64,000 bases of DNA from Blattamonas nauphoetae (Eukaryota; Preaxostyla; Oxymonadida), in assembly GCA_033064195.1 (NCBI GenBank), contig JARBJD010000184.1:62001-126000 (forward strand), given 5' to 3'. Both the position numbers and the translations under genes were made by a program. The notes beneath the pieces are model-generated. The model searched no databases. It saw nothing but the letters and a program-made list of their open reading frames with translations, and was not told the DNA's origin. Shown in pieces: positions 22,201-32,600 of this stretch; within the stretch, counting starts at the first letter, position 1; each line of letters starts with the position of its first letter.

Positions 22201-23473
22201 CAGCGCGTTCAAAAGTCGAAGTGGGACGGGTTCTTGCCTGTCTAGTTTCGGTTGAATCGAGATCGGTTGTTCTTCTGTGAGTGTTGGCCATTTGGTTGGT
22301 GAGGGGGAGGCTCGACCCCCCTCGTTGAGAGAAAGGAACCCTTTGTTGAAAAGAGCCAGATTCTCCTTGCCCTGGATATGGGAGGAGCGCATTGGTGTGT
22401 GGGTCAGCAACTGGATTGTTTGGGGGTTGAAGTAGATCTGGTGCTAGTGTAGCGGGCTGATTTAACCCAAGGATAGGGGCGATCCTCTGTGCGTTGGAGG
22501 GTGAAATATATCGGCCATGGTGGGCACATCCAGCTGCATCTGCTGAACACAAGATTGCAGAGACCACTTTCGGGAGAATCTTCTTTGTATCCTCCTCCAT
22601 CGAAACCGCTTGGTAAACTTCGGCCATCGTACCAATTGCGGAGAGGGCGGTTTTTGTTGCCGTAAGAAGTGCATTATCCTGAATGCGTTGTGCCGGGGAG
22701 AGGGGAAGGCTATTCGGTGCAATCTCCTTCGGGACACCAAGAATATTTCTGATGTGGGCTGTTTCTGCAGTAGCCGAGTCCCTTGTTTGACATGGAAGCA
22801 CAGTTTGGAGCCAATTCCTGTTGAAGGATGGTTCCTGAGCTCTAATATCTCGAAATAGTGCCTTTTTTAACTTTTCTTGGTTTTTCCGAGAGTTGTACGG
22901 ATGGTTTCTTGATCGGAAATCTGACTCAGATGATGTCGAGTATGACCTTCTGCTTCTCCGCTTTCTCGACTTTCCTTGATGCTTTTTGCTTCTCGAACCT
23001 GAGTGACCCCTATATTTCGTTCGTCGACGCCTGCCCGGTCTTCTTCGGTGTTCGCGATGATCTGAGGTGGTATCGTCCGAAGTGGAAGATAATGTCGACA
23101 AGCTATCGTCAGACGAGTGATAGTGTCTTCTTCGACGATATTTGTAGGAGCTTGACGACATCGAACTTGATTCGAGGTCCGAACACCGTTCTGATCTGTC
23201 GGATCGTTTAATCTTCTGTGGCTGACCTTGCGTCGAGGCAGCAAGTCCGGGAGTTGGAGACACTCCGTTCCGAGTCTCATGATGGAATAGTCGTGACTGA
23301 TTAAGAGAACAATCTGATCCCGGGGGTTGAGAAGCGATTGAATGTTGTGAGTTGAATTGGTTCATTGAATCTACTATTTGTCTCGCGATTGCATCTACCA
23401 AGGTTTTATCGAAAGCCTCAGAAGATAGTTCGGTCGAAGTCGACGAAGAGTCCTGGATAATTTGTTCTGACAT
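19244..23473 (-). CDS. DIRS-like gag-type region and tyrosine recombinase in one long frame
   Basis: One frame of about 1409 codons from the ATG at 23473. Residues about 90-210 are Arg/Ser-rich (YKRRRRHYHSSDDS), then a helical gag-like part runs to about residue 330. The middle third overlaps the reverse-transcriptase frame and is probably just carried along. The last 350 residues are a tyrosine recombinase: CCRREEIVNLRW with the first catalytic Arg, GPYTIKHAAISHMRR, NGHVGW and the Tyr in ADKYYSAP. In Dictyostelium DIRS-1 the recombinase frame likewise overlaps the reverse-transcriptase frame. Whether this frame is used as a single protein is unknown. Confidence 0.75.
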   Translation of the reverse strand: MSEQIIQDSSSTSTELSSEAFDKTLVDAIARQIVDSMNQFNSQHSIASQPPGSDCSLNQSRLFHHETRNGVSPTPGLAASTQGQPQKIKRSDRSERCSDLESSSMSSSSYKYRRRRHYHSSDDSLSTLSSTSDDTTSDHREHRRRPGRRRRTKYRGHSGSRSKKHQGKSRKRRSRRSYSTSSESDFRSRNHPYNSRKNQEKLKKALFRDIRAQEPSFNRNWLQTVLPCQTRDSATAETAHIRNILGVPKEIAPNSLPLSPAQRIQDNALLTATKTALSAIGTMAEVYQAVSMEEDTKKILPKVVSAILCSADAAGCAHHGRYISPSNAQRIAPILGLNQPATLAPDLLQPPNNPVADPHTNALLPYPGQGESGSFQQRVPFSQRGGSSLPLTNQMANTHRRTTDLDSTETRQARTRPTSTFERAVGVEDDWRRGKDSKRGNVEMEVRRINQKTVDNKLGSSFPWELGGEGGIQETSERGNRNRSGGTSGCVTSCSLPPHIFGPQARREVAQGFKCGSSQRGSFYRTFQNGEHCSGYGTSSGRGVDDLDRHPQRISTRPSTSSSQTVPLLPVRGAVLSLCRDALWTVLGSSNVHQNHQGGDPCTSTDSPNYNILLSRRYPAPVGDEERCSSKNSGGDEDTPTVGIPTSPPQVSDHPDAEDPVLGLVDKQCGTIALHHRPETIKTSSPHQDCESKGTRSCSMSCSTSGTADWSSELCGDHHPNGGSVPQTPQSRQGRSGKTDGMEREDDPFPSLHWRVDILAKQNQTKSTTVLQASDPSRNDYDGRQSVRLGRSDRLPGTECIHSWSMDTDSTGTVVQLEGDCCNSICCHKSHAIVEEESHHINQNPQRQHHGCFKHKTTEFRDDTLRDITPDTSDHPSFTANSHGYSTCRGKRERNSGCALPPSSPGRIPSLGSGPPTIERKMVLRSACGPLRITSQQTMRNILLAIRGRRSSWVQRPRRNMVRDDSTTSSSTDSSDSSGAEEVEEGSSSEGSSDHSALGEPDLVSNAEGSGTGRTCSRTILRDDDTHGSSGESESSTRNDPRIARGSDNDSGLIFFRELCRTAKISQPVGTFEEHRYKNPGPWKRAWMLFHEFCTVNKFTSRFIVSTTKIEQTLCGFLADLSQKFPSPSQVPYVSITKVVQSLGLVHPQLHNQHSHLSSFRTLLYRYHPIRRSKKKYQIMWNIDLLLNWARSTSMEARSDHHLHQLRTFALVLASTCCRREEIVNLRWNKVKFHEKTEHNLEAYACLTIIPKQNQGEEQIRIVRDEGESSFSAFVALREHMNNIRTKMSWNSNPTLFQESRVWIDFNTGDPLKMTRIAATLETLLADLGIPDAFGPYTIKHAAISHMRRVARIPLESLNGHVGWAPTSATADKYYSAPVLIGLSAPKLATCWWQPLRVTAHSKEDEDRR
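20314..22410 (-). CDS. DIRS-like reverse transcriptase, RNase H and methyltransferase-like protein
   Basis: An open frame of 698 codons in another frame of the same strand, wholly inside the 1409-codon frame. Reverse transcriptase: DIRNAYQHVQVP, YVGMPFGLSSAP and the catalytic YLDDILLLS. RNase H: TTDASPSGWG, KETAAIRFAV, SDSTTAVSN and NGTADALSRLH, giving the D-E-D-D set. The C-terminus (DLFASLHNRQCAIYYS, PPILLIPQVLKK) matches the Dam-like methyltransferase domain found after RNase H in DIRS elements. The domains are complete and the frame is open. Confidence 0.85.
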   Translation of the reverse strand: MLTHTPMRSSHIQGKENLALFNKGFLSLNEGGRASPSPTKWPTLTEEQPISIQPKLDRQEPVPLRLLNALSEWKMIGGEERIPSGAMWKWKSDESIKRLLTTSWARPFHGSWEVREAYKKLLREEIETGVVEPVDVSQVALSLHTFLVPKQGGKWRKVLNAAPLNEEVSTEHFKMENIALVMAHLQGGEWMTSIDIRNAYQHVQVPVHLRQFLCFQFEGQFYRYVGMPFGLSSAPRTFTKIIKVAIRALRQTLQTTIFFYLDDILLLSETKKDALQKTQEAMKILQRLGFQLALHKCQTIPMQKIQFLGWLINSVEQSLSITDQRQSKLLHLIKIAKAKALDRAPCPVRQVAQLIGHLNFVGTTIPMGALYLKRLNHAKDEAARLMGWNAKMILSPLFIGELTFWQNKIKQNQPLSFKLQTPAATITTDASPSGWGGVIDFQEQSVFIHGVWTQIQQEQSSNWKETAAIRFAVIRATPLLRKNHITSIRIRSDSTTAVSNIKRQNSGMTLSVISRQTLQTIQASQLTLTDIQHVAGSENGTADALSRLHPQAEYHLSAAALRLLKEKWSFVPLVDLFASLHNRQCAIYYSLFAEEEAAGCNALDETWSGMTAPLLHPPILLIPQVLKKLKRDQVQRGVLITPHWENQTWSAMLKEVEQEGLVLGPYSEMTTHTGHQEKVSLPPGMIRASLVGVTMIVD

Positions 23474-23475
23474 TT

Positions 23476-23563
23476 TGATCGTAGCCACCCATTCTTATTC
23501 CCCACTTCACTGGTCTCAATTGTTGGTGGCCTTGGTTGGTTGTTGGATGGAGGCACGACATCC
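23476..23563 (+). repeat. Inverted terminal repeat of the DIRS-like element (right)
   Basis: The inner 62 bp pair with 18711-18783. The outer part (GGATGGAGGCACGACATCC) is unique to this end and is repeated inverted in the internal complementary region. The recombinase frame starts at the inner edge. Confidence 0.8.
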
Positions 23564-25832
23564 TGGCATGCATCAAGGGAGGTTTGATAGCGTGGCGAAG
23601 GCTGTCCGGCTGAGGAAAGACCTCTCGAATTCTTCCAATTCCTCCCAATTCATGGAGAACTGAGCTTCCCGACGAAGACGGGAGTAGGCAAGGGTGAGAG
23701 CAGCGGTTCATTGTTGGCGGTCTAGGGTTGTGAAGTGGTTGTGAGATGAATACGTAGCCCAGACAAGGAGAAGAATGGCATTGCAGATGAACGAAGTTTC
23801 CTCTGAGTTGATTAGAGAGGATTCTGTTTGTTGAGGAAAGCGTTTGAAGTCGTTGATAACGGAATCTGTGCGAGACAATGATAAATGAAATGGAATCAGT
23901 GATTGAGTGCTGAGCACAGAACAATGCGAAGTGTTTCCATGCTCTCACCTATAAACCTTTTGCCTTGTAGCGGTTTCGTGAACGTTCACATCTCCCGAGT
24001 CGAGGCCTGCTGTCGATGTGAGGTGATTGATGAAGGCAAGGCCATGTTCGCTCTCCTTCCCAGTAAACTTGTTTTTTTTGCTCTCCCCTCCAGGCGAGAC
24101 GTTTTGATCGTGAAGAGGTCCAGTTCCATCTCTTCCATGTGCTTTGGGTGTCTGCGTCGACCTCGAAAGAAAAATCACAGATGAGAGCTGGCTCTGTTGT
24201 AACCGCGACTGTTAAAGTATCCTCAGCAAGCGTATCTTCAACTCTCTCTCCCCCAACCTTGAATCCTGTTTGGTTTGATTTCTGTCCATCCTTCTGAAGA
24301 AGACCTTCGAGGAGTGAGCGTATAGTCGTCAGGGAAAAAGAATCCCACAAGACGGAATGAGGGCGACCACAGATTCGGTGAATTTAGACGAAATGGAGAC
24401 GCCTGGCAAACTGCTCGACTTTCTAGTATTGGATAATATGCCTGAGTTCAGAGGGATGAACATCGGATCTGTATACAGATCGAATATGCGAACATTGTCT
24501 TCCGTTCCGAACGAGGGGAGAGATGATGTTTGCAGATAAACAGTTTGAATGGATGAGAATTGCGTGCCGAGGTTGACAGTGAGTGAAAGTGAGCGTGGAA
24601 GAAAGCGATGATGATGATTCATTGGTGACAATCTCGAAGAGATAGATGGGATAGTCGTTTCTTCCTTCACTTCAGTGAACAAGACTTTCCAATTCTGCTC
24701 AGGTGAGCTGGAGTGATACGATCAACTTTATCTCCCTTGAACACTCGCTCAGATGTGTTGTGTGTTGTATGCAAATGATTTGCCTCCCAAACTGAGAGTT
24801 CATTTCGAGATGGAGATGGACGGCATAGATCTCCATGCATTCATCGACATTGTCTGAAGAGATGGTCACTCAGCGATGGATGGAGGATTCCAGTTGTACT
24901 GTACGCGACTGACGCCGATGTTGTCAATGCCTCTTTCTCTTTGTCCGATGCCACACAAGCTAAATGTTGCCACATTTCTTAACGGCGCTGCTCGAAGAGC
25001 TAGAGAAATGACTTTATGTTGGAGAACTAACCCCAAAGAACGATGCTTCCTTATGTCGTCGCAGTGGTAACGAGAGAAGATGTTGTTGGAGACTCGATGG
25101 GTAGTGACGTCTCGAGTCTCCATCAATTCTCGTCAAGAGAGCCGGAGACGGTGATTGACTGATTGCTATTCAGGCAGAGGGCTGATCCCAGTGAGTGTGA
25201 CAGTCCGCAATCGACGATTTGGACAGTGTTGGTTGTTGTCTGCCTCATTATAATGTGTTCGCACGTTATATTGCTCCTCTTTTCCGGTTGAGGCCGATTG
25301 CGGTGCCTTCCGAGAAAGTCGAGAAGTAACCCTTGAAAATACAGCGAGTGACACCTGTGGTCTACGAACAGAAGCTGTGTCGTCTCGAAGAATCCTTGCT
25401 TGAGACATCGTCGTTGGATTGGAAGGAGTTGTGACAGGTCATCACTTTCGTGCTGATAGCGCTGAAGTGCTGAGCATGGTTGACATTGAGTGTGGCCAGG
25501 GTTCTGACTGGTCAGCACATTTTAGTGCATTCGTCGGATCATTTGATCCGACGGGCACTTTTTTCTCGTCCGATCATCGCCTATTTGGGAGCTTCGAGAT
25601 TTCACAGTATTTCTCACTTTCCACTCTTTTCTGATGTGTACTTCGCATAATATATTGTTTGTTAAACTTTTTCATCTCGAAAACACCAATAAAAGGAGTT
25701 TCTGGTCACATCAACGACTTTCTTGACATCATCTCTTGGATCGATCCCATTGTCATGTTTTTGTGGCTGTTAATGTCATCGATTCTGACCATCTTTCGAT
25801 GTTCATTCGCATGAATCTTTATCACGGAATGC
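23564..25832 (-). pseudogene. Unrecognised decayed coding DNA
   Basis: The minus strand shows several interrupted coding-like runs, the best being about 24682-24329 (SPSFGTEDNVRIFDLYTD-like sequence, here LPSFGTEDNVRIFDLY) and about 23948-23570. The composition (Ser/Thr/Leu-rich with acidic patches) resembles beta-helix or HEAT-like families of this genome type, but no domain can be named. The DIRS-like element appears to have landed in this old coding DNA. There is no intact gene. Confidence 0.35.
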
Positions 25833-25840
25833 TCCTCTTC

Positions 25841-27574
25841 TAGGCATGGCTGACCGGCCAAAAGTGCCGGTCAGTGTCACCCGAGAATAATTCAAAGGGT
25901 CGGATCTCACCAAGTCAGAAAATCCATATCTATTCATAAGAAACAAGCAAGATTCCAGATAGTAGTGTCATATTCTGTGTTTTGAAATCGTGTGATTGCC
26001 TCTGTTCAATTGTCTATGCGATACTTCTCTCTTTCTTCATATTGCTGCATGTAGCAATCATCATCTGATCGTTTTGTTCTTCTCTGCGTTCCTCTTGTGC
26101 TTGGTATGATTCTTTTTCAGTTAGTTCTGTCCTCTTCTCAATTGTCTTCTGAATAGATCTCGAGTGGTTCACTCGTGAATCAATCGAGAGAAGAACGATC
26201 GCATTGAATGACCTGTAATTGTGCCGTCTCAATTGTATCCCTTGTCATTTTTTCACCATTTTCGATTCCATCATCTCTGTTTTCCCAGTACTCCCCTCCA
26301 CACCGAATCGAGTCACTTCAATCCATGTACTTCTGCTCAACACAAGGCAGAAACATGTCCCTTCCCTCTCATTGACTATTTGGGATGTTTTTTTCCTCCA
26401 TCAGCAACGCATAACGTTTCTACGATGAAAGACGACACCTCCCCCTTCTTTTCGCATTCTGTTGCGATGAATGTGTCCACATCGGCATTGACGAACGATT
26501 TCCTGAAAGTCACTTCAAGCACACTCCAGTTTCGCACTGTCTCGTAGTTTTTCCTCACTTTGGTCAGAGCGAGCGGAATCAGGGACAATCACAACTTTGC
26601 AGACACAACGAGCCATTTATGTGGCATTTAGAAAGATTGTGGTGTCTGGTCGCACCGTCGGAATGTAGAAGCTACTATTCCTGTCTCTTCTGGATCAGTT
26701 TAAGGAAGAGAGTTGGAAATGAGTGGATCAAACACCATGAAGGTGGTGTCTCCTTCCTCTCCGTTCTTCGATGTGACATCTGGAAATGTGAAGATTGAAA
26801 CAGGAACGACACTGACTTGCTCAACCAGGTCCCGAATAGAATCGCTCTTCGTTCTGAGTGGAGGATCACCAACAATCACATCGCTCTCTATTCTACACCT
26901 CAGAATGTCAGCCAGGCATCTTCCAATTTCCTCGCTCTCGCCTCTCTCAGATTATCCTCGCTGTCGCTCCACACTGGCTGTCCACAGCTGTTCCGTCATT
27001 TCGGTTCCGATCAGTCGTCCAGCGTGGTTTTGTGATGAGTAGTTTGAGGATCGAAACAGAACGATGGATTATCGAAGATTTGCTGAGAGACGAGAAAGCG
27101 AGAGGATGAGTTGATCGATCCTGATAATAGAGAGGTGTGATGTGTGGAGAGGAGAAAACAACTTCAGGTCCGCGATTCACAGTTTGATAATGCTTTTTGA
27201 ATATCCCACTTCATGATTTGACATTAAGTGAATTGAAAATCTGGTTTCTTCATGTATTGTTCATGAGAACACAAGTCGGTGAAAAAAAGTCTGATCGAAC
27301 CCATTGATCACACTATTACTCTTTACGATCTACTTTCAGGAGTCTGAGTGTTATTTCCTGTTGATTGTGATGAAATTATCATGAATTGTTGAATTTCAGT
27401 ACCTAGTTCCTTTATCTGTCGCAGATCAGGTTAAACACCAATTATTTCGGTTTAGCTCGAATTCACTTCGGAGAAATGGTCACTCCAGATTATGGGTTCC
27501 GAAATTTCTCCGGTCAGTGACCGTCAGTACTTTTCGGTGAAAACTGACCGGTCAGTGCCGGTCAGCCATGCCTA
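25841..27574. mobile_element. hAT-type element with 8-bp target duplication (second copy type)
   Basis: Both ends start TAGGCATGGCTGACCGGC when read inwards (about 18 bp perfect), followed by subterminal GACCGG/CCGGTC repeats. The element is flanked by the 8-bp duplication TCCTCTTC (25833-25840 and 27575-27582). It is 1734 bp long with no transposase. The interior holds coding-like sequence resembling a beta-helix protein. The precise duplications suggest a fairly recent insertion. Confidence 0.8.
26220..27040 (+). pseudogene. Beta-helix-like coding remnant inside the hAT-type element
   Basis: Plus-strand runs such as NVSTMKDDTSPFFS, AMNVSTSALTNDFLKV and PSSPFFDVTSGNVKIETG have the Ser/Thr/Val-rich rung pattern of the beta-helix families. 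They sit in more than one frame, with stops in between. The assignment rests on style only; it could be non-specific low-complexity sequence. Confidence 0.35.
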
Positions 27575-27582
27575 TCCTCTTC

Positions 27583-29640
27583 GTTGTAACTTGTCCTCAT
27601 TCATGTCTTCAGAACCATCTTCTACGAATCGACTCGGATCCTCAAGTTCGAAACGATTTATGACAATTTTCTATTTTCACTTCATTATCACTTTTTTGTT
27701 CGAATAAAGACTCAAATAACACCAAATAATTCGAAATAAGCATTATTTGGATGGTCGGATCAAAAATGGTCGGATCAGTCGGATCCTAATCAGAAGCCTG
27801 AGTGTGGCCGTCCCAGTGAAGTGGTTCGTGCTTTCGGTGATCGAGCCCAAACACTGTGAGCTGGTTGTATTCAGGACAGATGTGTGCGTCGGCGTCTTTG
27901 TGTGTAATAGATGGTAGAACTCAAATGAGAGTGAATGATGTGAATTGTTGACAAAGCGAAGCCGATTTGATTCAATGATTTGTGAAATAGAAGCTGTCAT
28001 ATGGCTAGAGGGAGTTGTGACATGGTATCTTGGTTGTGTCAATAGTGCTGTCTGGATGATGTGGGAACCGTAAATAGGATGTTGTGGTTCAGCTTAGAGG
28101 ACGATTCACGATCTGTCTTTGTCTTCAACAGCACTCTCCCCCTCTCGGTAGGACCTTTGGTTGGTATTTCGGCTTTGGTTGCTGTGCGTTTTCATTAATG
28201 TCTTTGTCCCCCTCCTCTTTTGATTTTTGTTCATTTAATGATGGAAATGCTCTTTCCCAGTCTGTAGTGTCGATCGTAGTCGTTGGTGAGAGTGACATTT
28301 GAGTCCTGCCTGTCGCATGATCCATGGACTGAGTTCAGACTCGTGAACAACCTAACTTGGGTGTACAGACATCTTTGATGCTGATCTGGTTCTATTTCCG
28401 TGGTGTTTCGTTGGAAGGAATCGTTGGTCGTGGAGATGAATCCCTGTTATCTTAAAGCGCACTGGAAATCACCAGGAATGGATTTAACATCACATTTCAG
28501 TCTTTGTATTGCTATCCCTAAGTATGCTGGTTCCTGGTCCGGAATAGTAATTTCTATTGTTGAGAATTTCTTCCTTTGAATGATCTGAGATCAGATGAGT
28601 CGGCTTGGACATTTCTAGTTTCGAACGTTTGGTGATAAAACATCTGTTAAGATATATGGTGCTTAGTCCTGCCTCCTCATCGTGGTGAATTGTCTGTTTT
28701 GGTTGGCGTGGTGGACGTTGAGACCTTTCGGTGAAGTGTGCGATAATTAGTAGAACAAACCTTTGCAAGTGAAGTGATTGCATATTTGATGATATCCCCC
28801 TGATTTTGAGGACGCTGAGCCTCTGACTACATCAGATGTTGTGGAAAATTGTTCATGGTCGATGGTCTCCTACGATGCGTAAAGTGAAGTGTTTGTTGGC
28901 AATTGGATTGGGGTAAGGATCCTGTAGCTTATCTTGTTCGTTAGTTCGTCATAAGTGAAGTGGAATCGCATGTAATCCAGCCTGGAGTGAAGATGATCCG
29001 TTGAATGAAGTGAGGTCTCGGGCTCAGAATTGTCCACATTAAGAGCATCAACGTGAGGATGACCGAATGTGTAAAGAGATAGATCGGTCAGAAACGATGA
29101 GGAGGTCTTATAAATGAATATGAACGACAAATTTGGTCAGGCCTACCCATTAATCAAAACATTTCACTGGTCACGTGGGAGAAAATCTCATCGACTTCAA
29201 AACTGCCTGTGATGACTTCGCACAGATTCGGTTCATTTTCACAAATGATATTGAAGAAAAACAGATTAACGGAAAATTGAGGGAAACGGCGTTCAATCTG
29301 TTAATCGTAGTGTCAAGAATCCACGCCATGTCAATAATTCACGATCTTTAAGGAAATGACTGGTGAGGACATTCTAAGGACAGGGCTGGACTGTTTTGAG
29401 ATATAGAGGTCAAAGATCTGGGGAGAAGGTGCCTTTTTATGTGCAATGGGTTGATCAAAACGAATTGTGTCCATTTCTCCTTTATACATCAATTAATCTA
29501 GCGTATTATGATGAAAATAACATTAAACTTGAATTGATTGACTAGTTGACATGTTTAGAGAATGTGTGGATGAAGTGACAAATTGGGATTGATTGTCATT
29601 TTTGTCTTCCATGTTTTCATCAATTAACGCTGAGCTCGTT
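27583..29640 (-). other. No intact gene; weak minus-strand coding traces
   Basis: The minus strand at 29130-28870 reads ...YMRFHFTYDELTNKISYRIL, and further open scraps follow to about 27790. The pattern recalls HEAT-like proteins of oxymonads, but I cannot support a domain. A 41-bp word at 29131-29171 is an inverted copy of 14799-14839. From 29180 to 29640 I see nothing. Confidence 0.3.
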
Positions 29641-32600
29641 TCCTTGTTCGCTCTTCTGTGTTTCGCTCTTCTTGTTTCGCTCTTCTTTCTTCTCGCTTCT
29701 GAGTTTCGCTCTTCTTTCTTCTCTCTTCTTTGTTCGCTCTTCTTTCTTCTCTCTTCGTTGTTCGCTCTTCTTTCTTCTCTCTTCTTTGTTCGCTCTTCTT
29801 TCTTCTCTCTTCTTTGTTCGCTCTTCTTTCTTCTCTCTTCTTTGTTCGCTCTTCTTTCTTCTCGCTTCGTTGTTCGCTCTTCTTTCTTCTCGCTTCTGTG
29901 TTTCGCTCTTCTTTCTTCTCTCTTCTTTGTTCGCTCTTCTTTCTTCTCTCTTCTTTGTTCGCTCTTCTTTCTTCGCTCTTCTTTGTTCGCTCTTCTTTCT
30001 TCTCGCTTCGTTGTTCGCTCTTCTTTCTTCTCTCTTCTTTCTTCGCTCTTCTTTCTTCTCTCTTCGTTGTTCGCTCTTCTTTCTTCTCGCTTCGTTGTTC
30101 GCTCTTCTTTCTTCGCTCTTCTTTGTTCGCTCTTCTTTCTTCTCTCTTCTTTGTTCGCTCTTCTTTCTTCGCTCTCCTTTCTTCTCTCTTCTTTCTTCGC
30201 TCTTCTTTGTTCGCTCTTCTTTCTTCTCTCTTCTTTGTTCGCTCTTCTTTCTTCGCTCTCCTTTCTTCTCTCTTCTTTCTTCGCTCTTCTTTCTTCGCTC
30301 TCCTTTCTTCTCTCTTCTTTCTTCGCTCTTCTTTGTTCGCTCTTCGTTCTTCTCGGTTCGTTGTTCGCTCTTCTTTCTTCGCTCTTCTTTGTTCGCTCTT
30401 CTTTCTTCTCGCTTCGTTGTTCGCTCTTCTTTCTTCGCTCTTCTTTGTTCGCTCTTCTTTCTTCTCTCTTCTTTGTTCGCTCTTCTTTCTTCGCTCTTCT
30501 TTGTTCGCTCTTCTTTCTTCTCGCTTCGTTGTTCGCTCTTCTTTCTTCTCTCTTCTTTCTTCGCTCTTCTTTCTTCTCTCTTCGTTGTTCGCTCTTCTTT
30601 CTTCTCGCTTCGTTGTTCGCTCTTCTTTCTTCGCTCTTCTTTGTTCGCTCTTCTTTCTTCTCTCTTCTTTCTTCGCTCTTCTTTCTTCTCTCTTCGTTGT
30701 TCGCTCTTCTTTCTTCTCGCTTCGTTGTTCGCTCTTCTTTCTTCGCTCTTCTTTGTTCGCTCTTCGTTCTTCTCGCTTCGTTGTTCGCTCTTCTTTCTTC
30801 GCTCTTCTTTGTTCGCTCTTCTTTCTTCTCGCTTCGTTGTTCGCTCTTCTTTCTTCTCTCTTCTTTCTTCGCTCTTCTTTCTTCTCTCTTCGTTGTTCGC
30901 TCTTCTTTCTTCTCGCTTCGTTGTTCGCTCTTCTTTCTTCGCTCTTCTTTGTTCGCTCTTCTTTCTTCTCTCTTCTTTGTTCGCTCTTCTTTCTTCTCTC
31001 TTCGTTGTTCGCTCTTCTTTCTTCGCTCTCCTTTCTTCTCTCTTCTTTCTTCGCTCTTCTTTGTTCGCTCTTCTTTCTTCGCTCTTCTTTGTTCGCTCTT
31101 CGTTCTTCTCGGTTCGTTGTTCGCTCTTCTTTGTTCGCTCTTCTTTCTTCTCACTTCGTTGTTCGCTCTTCTTTCTTCTCTCTTCTTTGTTCGCTCTTCT
31201 TTCTTCTCTCTTCGTTGTTCGCTCTTCTTTCTTCTCGCTTCGTTGTTCGCTCTTCTTTCTTCTCACTTCGTTGTTCGCTCTTCTTTCTTCTCTCTTCTTT
31301 GTTCGCTCTTCTTTCTTCTCACTTCGTTGTTCGCTCTTCTTTCTTCTCTCTTCTTTGTTCGCTCTTCTTTCTTCTCGCTTCGTTGTTCGCTCTTCTTTCT
31401 TCTCGCTTCTGTGTTTCGCTCTTCTTTCTTCTCTCTTCTTTGTTCGCTCTTCTTTCTTCTCTCTTCTTTGTTCGCTCTTCTTTGTTCGCTCTTCTTTCTT
31501 CTCGCTTCGTTGTTCGCTCTTCTTTCTTCTCTCTTCTTTCTTCGCTCTTCTTTCTTCTCTCTTCGTTGTTCGCTCTTCTTTCTTCTCGCTTCGTTGTTCG
31601 CTCTTCTTTCTTCGCTCTTCTTTGTTCGCTCTTCTTTCTTCTCTCTTCTTTGTTCGCTCTTCTTTCTTCGCTCTTCTTTGTTCGCTCTTCTTTCTTCTCG
31701 CTTCGTTGTTCGCTCTCCTTTCTTCTCTCTTCTTTCTTCGCTCTTCTTTGTTCGCTCTTCTTTCTTCGCTCTTCTTTGTTCGCTCTTCGTTCTTCTCGGT
31801 TCGTTGTTCGCTCTTCTTTCTTCGCTCTTCTTTGTTCGCTCTTCTTTCTTCTCACTTCGTTGTTCGCTCTTCTTTCTTCTCTCTTCTTTGTTCGCTCTTC
31901 TTTCTTCTCTCTTCTTTGTTCGCTCTTCTTTCTTCGCTCGTCTCTGTTCGCTCTTCTTTCTTCTCGCTTCGTTGTTCGCTCTTCTTTCTTCTCTCTTCGT
32001 TGTTCGCTCTTCTTTCTTCTCTCTTCGTTGTTCGCTCTTCTTTCTTCTCTCTTCTTTGTTCGCTCTTCTTTCTTCGCTCGTCTCTGTTCGCTCTTCTTTC
32101 TTCTCGCTTCGTTGTTCGCTCTTCTTTCTTCTCACTTCGTTGTTCGCTCTTCTTTCTTCTCTCTTCTTTGTTCGCTCTTCTTTCTTCTCTCTTCTTTGTT
32201 CGCTCTTCTTTCTTCGCTCGTCTCTGTTCGCTCTTCTTTCTTCTCGCTTCGTTGTTCGCTCTTCTTTCTTCTCTCTTCTTTGTTCGCTCTTCTTTCTTCT
32301 CTCTTCTTTGTTCGCTCTTCTTTCTTCGCTCTTCTTTGTTCGCTCTTCTTTCTTCTCGCTTCGTTGTTCGCTCTTCTTTCTTCTCTCTTCGTTGTTCGCT
32401 CTTCTTTCTTCTCTCTTCGTTTTCGCTCTTCTTTCTTCTCGCTTCGTTGTTCGCTCTTCTTTCTTCGCTCTTCTTTGTTCGCTCTTCTTTCTTCTCTCTT
32501 CTTTGTTCGCTCTTCTTTGTTCGCTCTTCTTTCTTCTCTCTTCGTTGTTCGCTCTTCTTTCTTCTCTCTTCGTTGTTCGCTCTTCTTTCTTCTCTCTTCT

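Larger units (their letters stand above)
18711..23563 (-). mobile_element. DIRS-like tyrosine-recombinase retrotransposon, looks whole
   Basis: The element is on the minus strand and about 4.85 kb long. It has the DIRS layout: inverted terminal repeats, a gag-like region, reverse transcriptase/RNase H/methyltransferase-like domains, a tyrosine recombinase, and an internal complementary region. No target duplication is seen, as expected for integration by a tyrosine recombinase. The long frames are open, so it looks whole and probably young. It lies 85 bp from the hAT-type element in what looks like old coding sequence. Confidence 0.85.

Noticed and set aside
18711-23563. LTR retrotransposon or Polinton
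   Set aside because: There is no integrase or protease, but a tyrosine recombinase, inverted ends and an internal complementary region; this is DIRS-like. No capsid or polymerase-B genes are present in the window.
14799-29171. A single 14.4-kb element bounded by the 41-bp inverted word
   Set aside because: No matching target duplications, and a related word also lies at about 14647, so a dispersed repeat is more likely.
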